NCBI GenBank assembly: GCA_007128045.1
Contig: SKYG01000324.1
Location: 1 to 6,156 of the forward strand
DNA: 6,156 nucleotides
Source: Bacteroidales bacterium
Lineage (GTDB): Bacteria; Bacteroidota; Bacteroidia; Bacteroidales; UBA7960
Direction: 5' to 3'
The notes below the pieces were generated by a model that saw nothing but the letters and a program-made list of their open reading frames with translations, was not told where the DNA came from and did not search any database. Positions 5,046-6,156 of this stretch are shown here, piece after piece; the stretch's first letter is position 1, and each line of letters starts with the position of its first letter. The position numbers and the translations under genes were made by a program.

Positions 5046-6156
5046 ATGAAAGACATCAAGCAATTTATTGAAAGCAACAAGGAGCAGATATTATCTGACT
5101 TGTTTGAACTGATCCGCATTCCTTCAATCAGTTCAAAAGAATCCCATAAAGATGATATGTATAAGGCAGCTTCCTGGATCAGGGAACATCTTCTAAAGAA
5201 AGGTGTCGACAAGGCCGAAGTGATGGAGACGAAAGGTCATCCGGTAGTGTATGCAGAGAAGATACTGGATACATCACTGCCCACGGTACTGGTATATGGT
5301 CATTATGACGTACAGCCTGCCGAACCACTTGATCTGTGGAAATCACCCCCATTTGAGCCGGAAATAAGAGATGGTAAGATATTTGCCAGAGGAGCTGATG
5401 ACGACAAAGGTCAGTTCTTTATGCATGTTGCCGCTTTCGAATACCTGCTGGAGACAAAGCAGTTGCCATGTAATGTTAAGTTTATGATCGAAGGGGAAGA
5501 GGAGATCGGATCACCCAGTCTGGGGGCCTTCATGGAGGAGCACCGGGAATTGCTTTCTGCTGATGTTATACTTGTTTCTGACACATCCATGCTCGCACCC
5601 GACAATCCCTCCATAACAACAGGTTTGAGAGGTTTGTCGTATGTGGAGGTACATGTAACCGGGCCGAATCGCGACCTGCACTCAGGTCTGTATGGTGGTG
5701 CCGTAGCCAATCCTCTGAATGTATTGTGTAAACTCATCGGTAGTTTGACCGACGACGATGGCAAGATCACCGTAAAAGGATTCTATGATGACGTGGAAAT
5801 CCTGAGCAAGGAAGAAAGGGCTGAGATGGCACGTGCACCTTTCGACGAAGAGGCCTACAAAAAGGAATTGGATATTGAAGAAGTATATGGAGAACGAGGA
5901 TATTCAACGTTAGAAAGAACCGGCATCAGACCCAGCCTCGATGTGAATGGCATCTGGGGTGGTTATACAGAAAAAGGAGCCAAGACAATTCTACCTTCAA
6001 CGGCTCATGCTAAGATATCTATGAGGCTTGTGCCGCACCAGGATTCCAACAAAATAACAGAGGTATTTAAACAACATTTTCTATCTATCGCACCAAACTA
6101 TGTTAAGGTAGAGGTCGATTTTCTGCATGGCGGAGAAGGGTATGTATCGCCAACCA
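5046..6156 (+). CDS. M20-family metallopeptidase, dipeptidase-like (3' end off window)
   Basis: A di-zinc exopeptidase of the M20 family, closest in motifs to the CNDP/dipeptidase branch, probably cytosolic since no signal peptide is seen. Catalytic landmarks are present: YGHYDVQP with metal ligand His86 and catalytic Asp88; RGADDDKG with bridging Asp119; EGEEEIGSP with general base Glu152 and ligand Glu153; and ligand Asp179 in VSDTSM. The dimerisation lid follows, with the typical DLHSGLYGG (His212). The open frame has 370 complete codons and no stop before the right edge. Family members run to roughly 450 residues, so the final part including the last metal-binding His is missing only because the window ends. 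The ATG at 5046 follows AACCC with no Shine-Dalgarno. It is divergent from the PAS gene. The substrate is not deducible; peptide scavenging is likely. Confidence 0.93.
   Translation, partial: MKDIKQFIESNKEQILSDLFELIRIPSISSKESHKDDMYKAASWIREHLLKKGVDKAEVMETKGHPVVYAEKILDTSLPTVLVYGHYDVQPAEPLDLWKSPPFEPEIRDGKIFARGADDDKGQFFMHVAAFEYLLETKQLPCNVKFMIEGEEEIGSPSLGAFMEEHRELLSADVILVSDTSMLAPDNPSITTGLRGLSYVEVHVTGPNRDLHSGLYGGAVANPLNVLCKLIGSLTDDDGKITVKGFYDDVEILSKEERAEMARAPFDEEAYKKELDIEEVYGERGYSTLERTGIRPSLDVNGIWGGYTEKGAKTILPSTAHAKISMRLVPHQDSNKITEVFKQHFLSIAPNYVKVEVDFLHGGEGYVSPT

Noticed and set aside
5411..5770. Minus-strand open frame opposite the M20 peptidase
   Set aside because: Shadow of the conserved peptidase reading frame; no independent support.

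Overview
The window most likely comes from a member of the Bacteroidota, probably Bacteroidales-like. The starts lack Shine-Dalgarno sequences and have A-rich or AT-rich upstream bases instead. Several TAnnTTTG (-7 type) promoter boxes are present. The tRNA gene does not encode CCA. era sits next to der, and the intergenic regions are full of short-period repeats. No database search was possible, so the lineage is an inference.

Layout: (1) 1-698 holds a small HUH/Y1 transposase gene (IS200/IS605- or RAYT-like, minus strand) with a palindrome-rich tract just beyond its 3' end. (2) 825-983 is a self-contained initiator tRNA-Met unit on the minus strand, with promoter, gene and terminator hairpin. 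(3) 1012-4055 is a plus-strand run of ribosome-associated genes: era (30S maturation GTPase), der (50S biogenesis double GTPase) and an Hsp15/HslR-like S4-domain protein. The gaps between them are filled with 8-nt and 7-nt tandem arrays and hairpin repeats. (4) 4057-4815, minus strand, encodes a two-TM PAS sensor. Immediately after its TAA-TAG stops, in the same frame, the DNA still spells a recognisable histidine-kinase H-box, so the gene is the front half of a broken sensor kinase. (5) 4894-6156 carries an M20 metallopeptidase (dipeptidase-like) that runs off the right edge.

The genes themselves are mostly housekeeping, and three of the plus-strand ones plus the initiator tRNA serve translation. 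The unusual material lies between them. der is bracketed by inverted 75-76 nt composites, each made of an 8-nt tandem array, a shared TACAAAAACC spacer and a REP-like hairpin. Two of the hairpins carry the GTAG head typical of REP elements, and stem changes between copies are compensatory. A RAYT-like transposase in the same window makes a REP/transposase relationship plausible but unproven. The era leader is almost entirely tandem repeat, ending 4 nt before the start codon.
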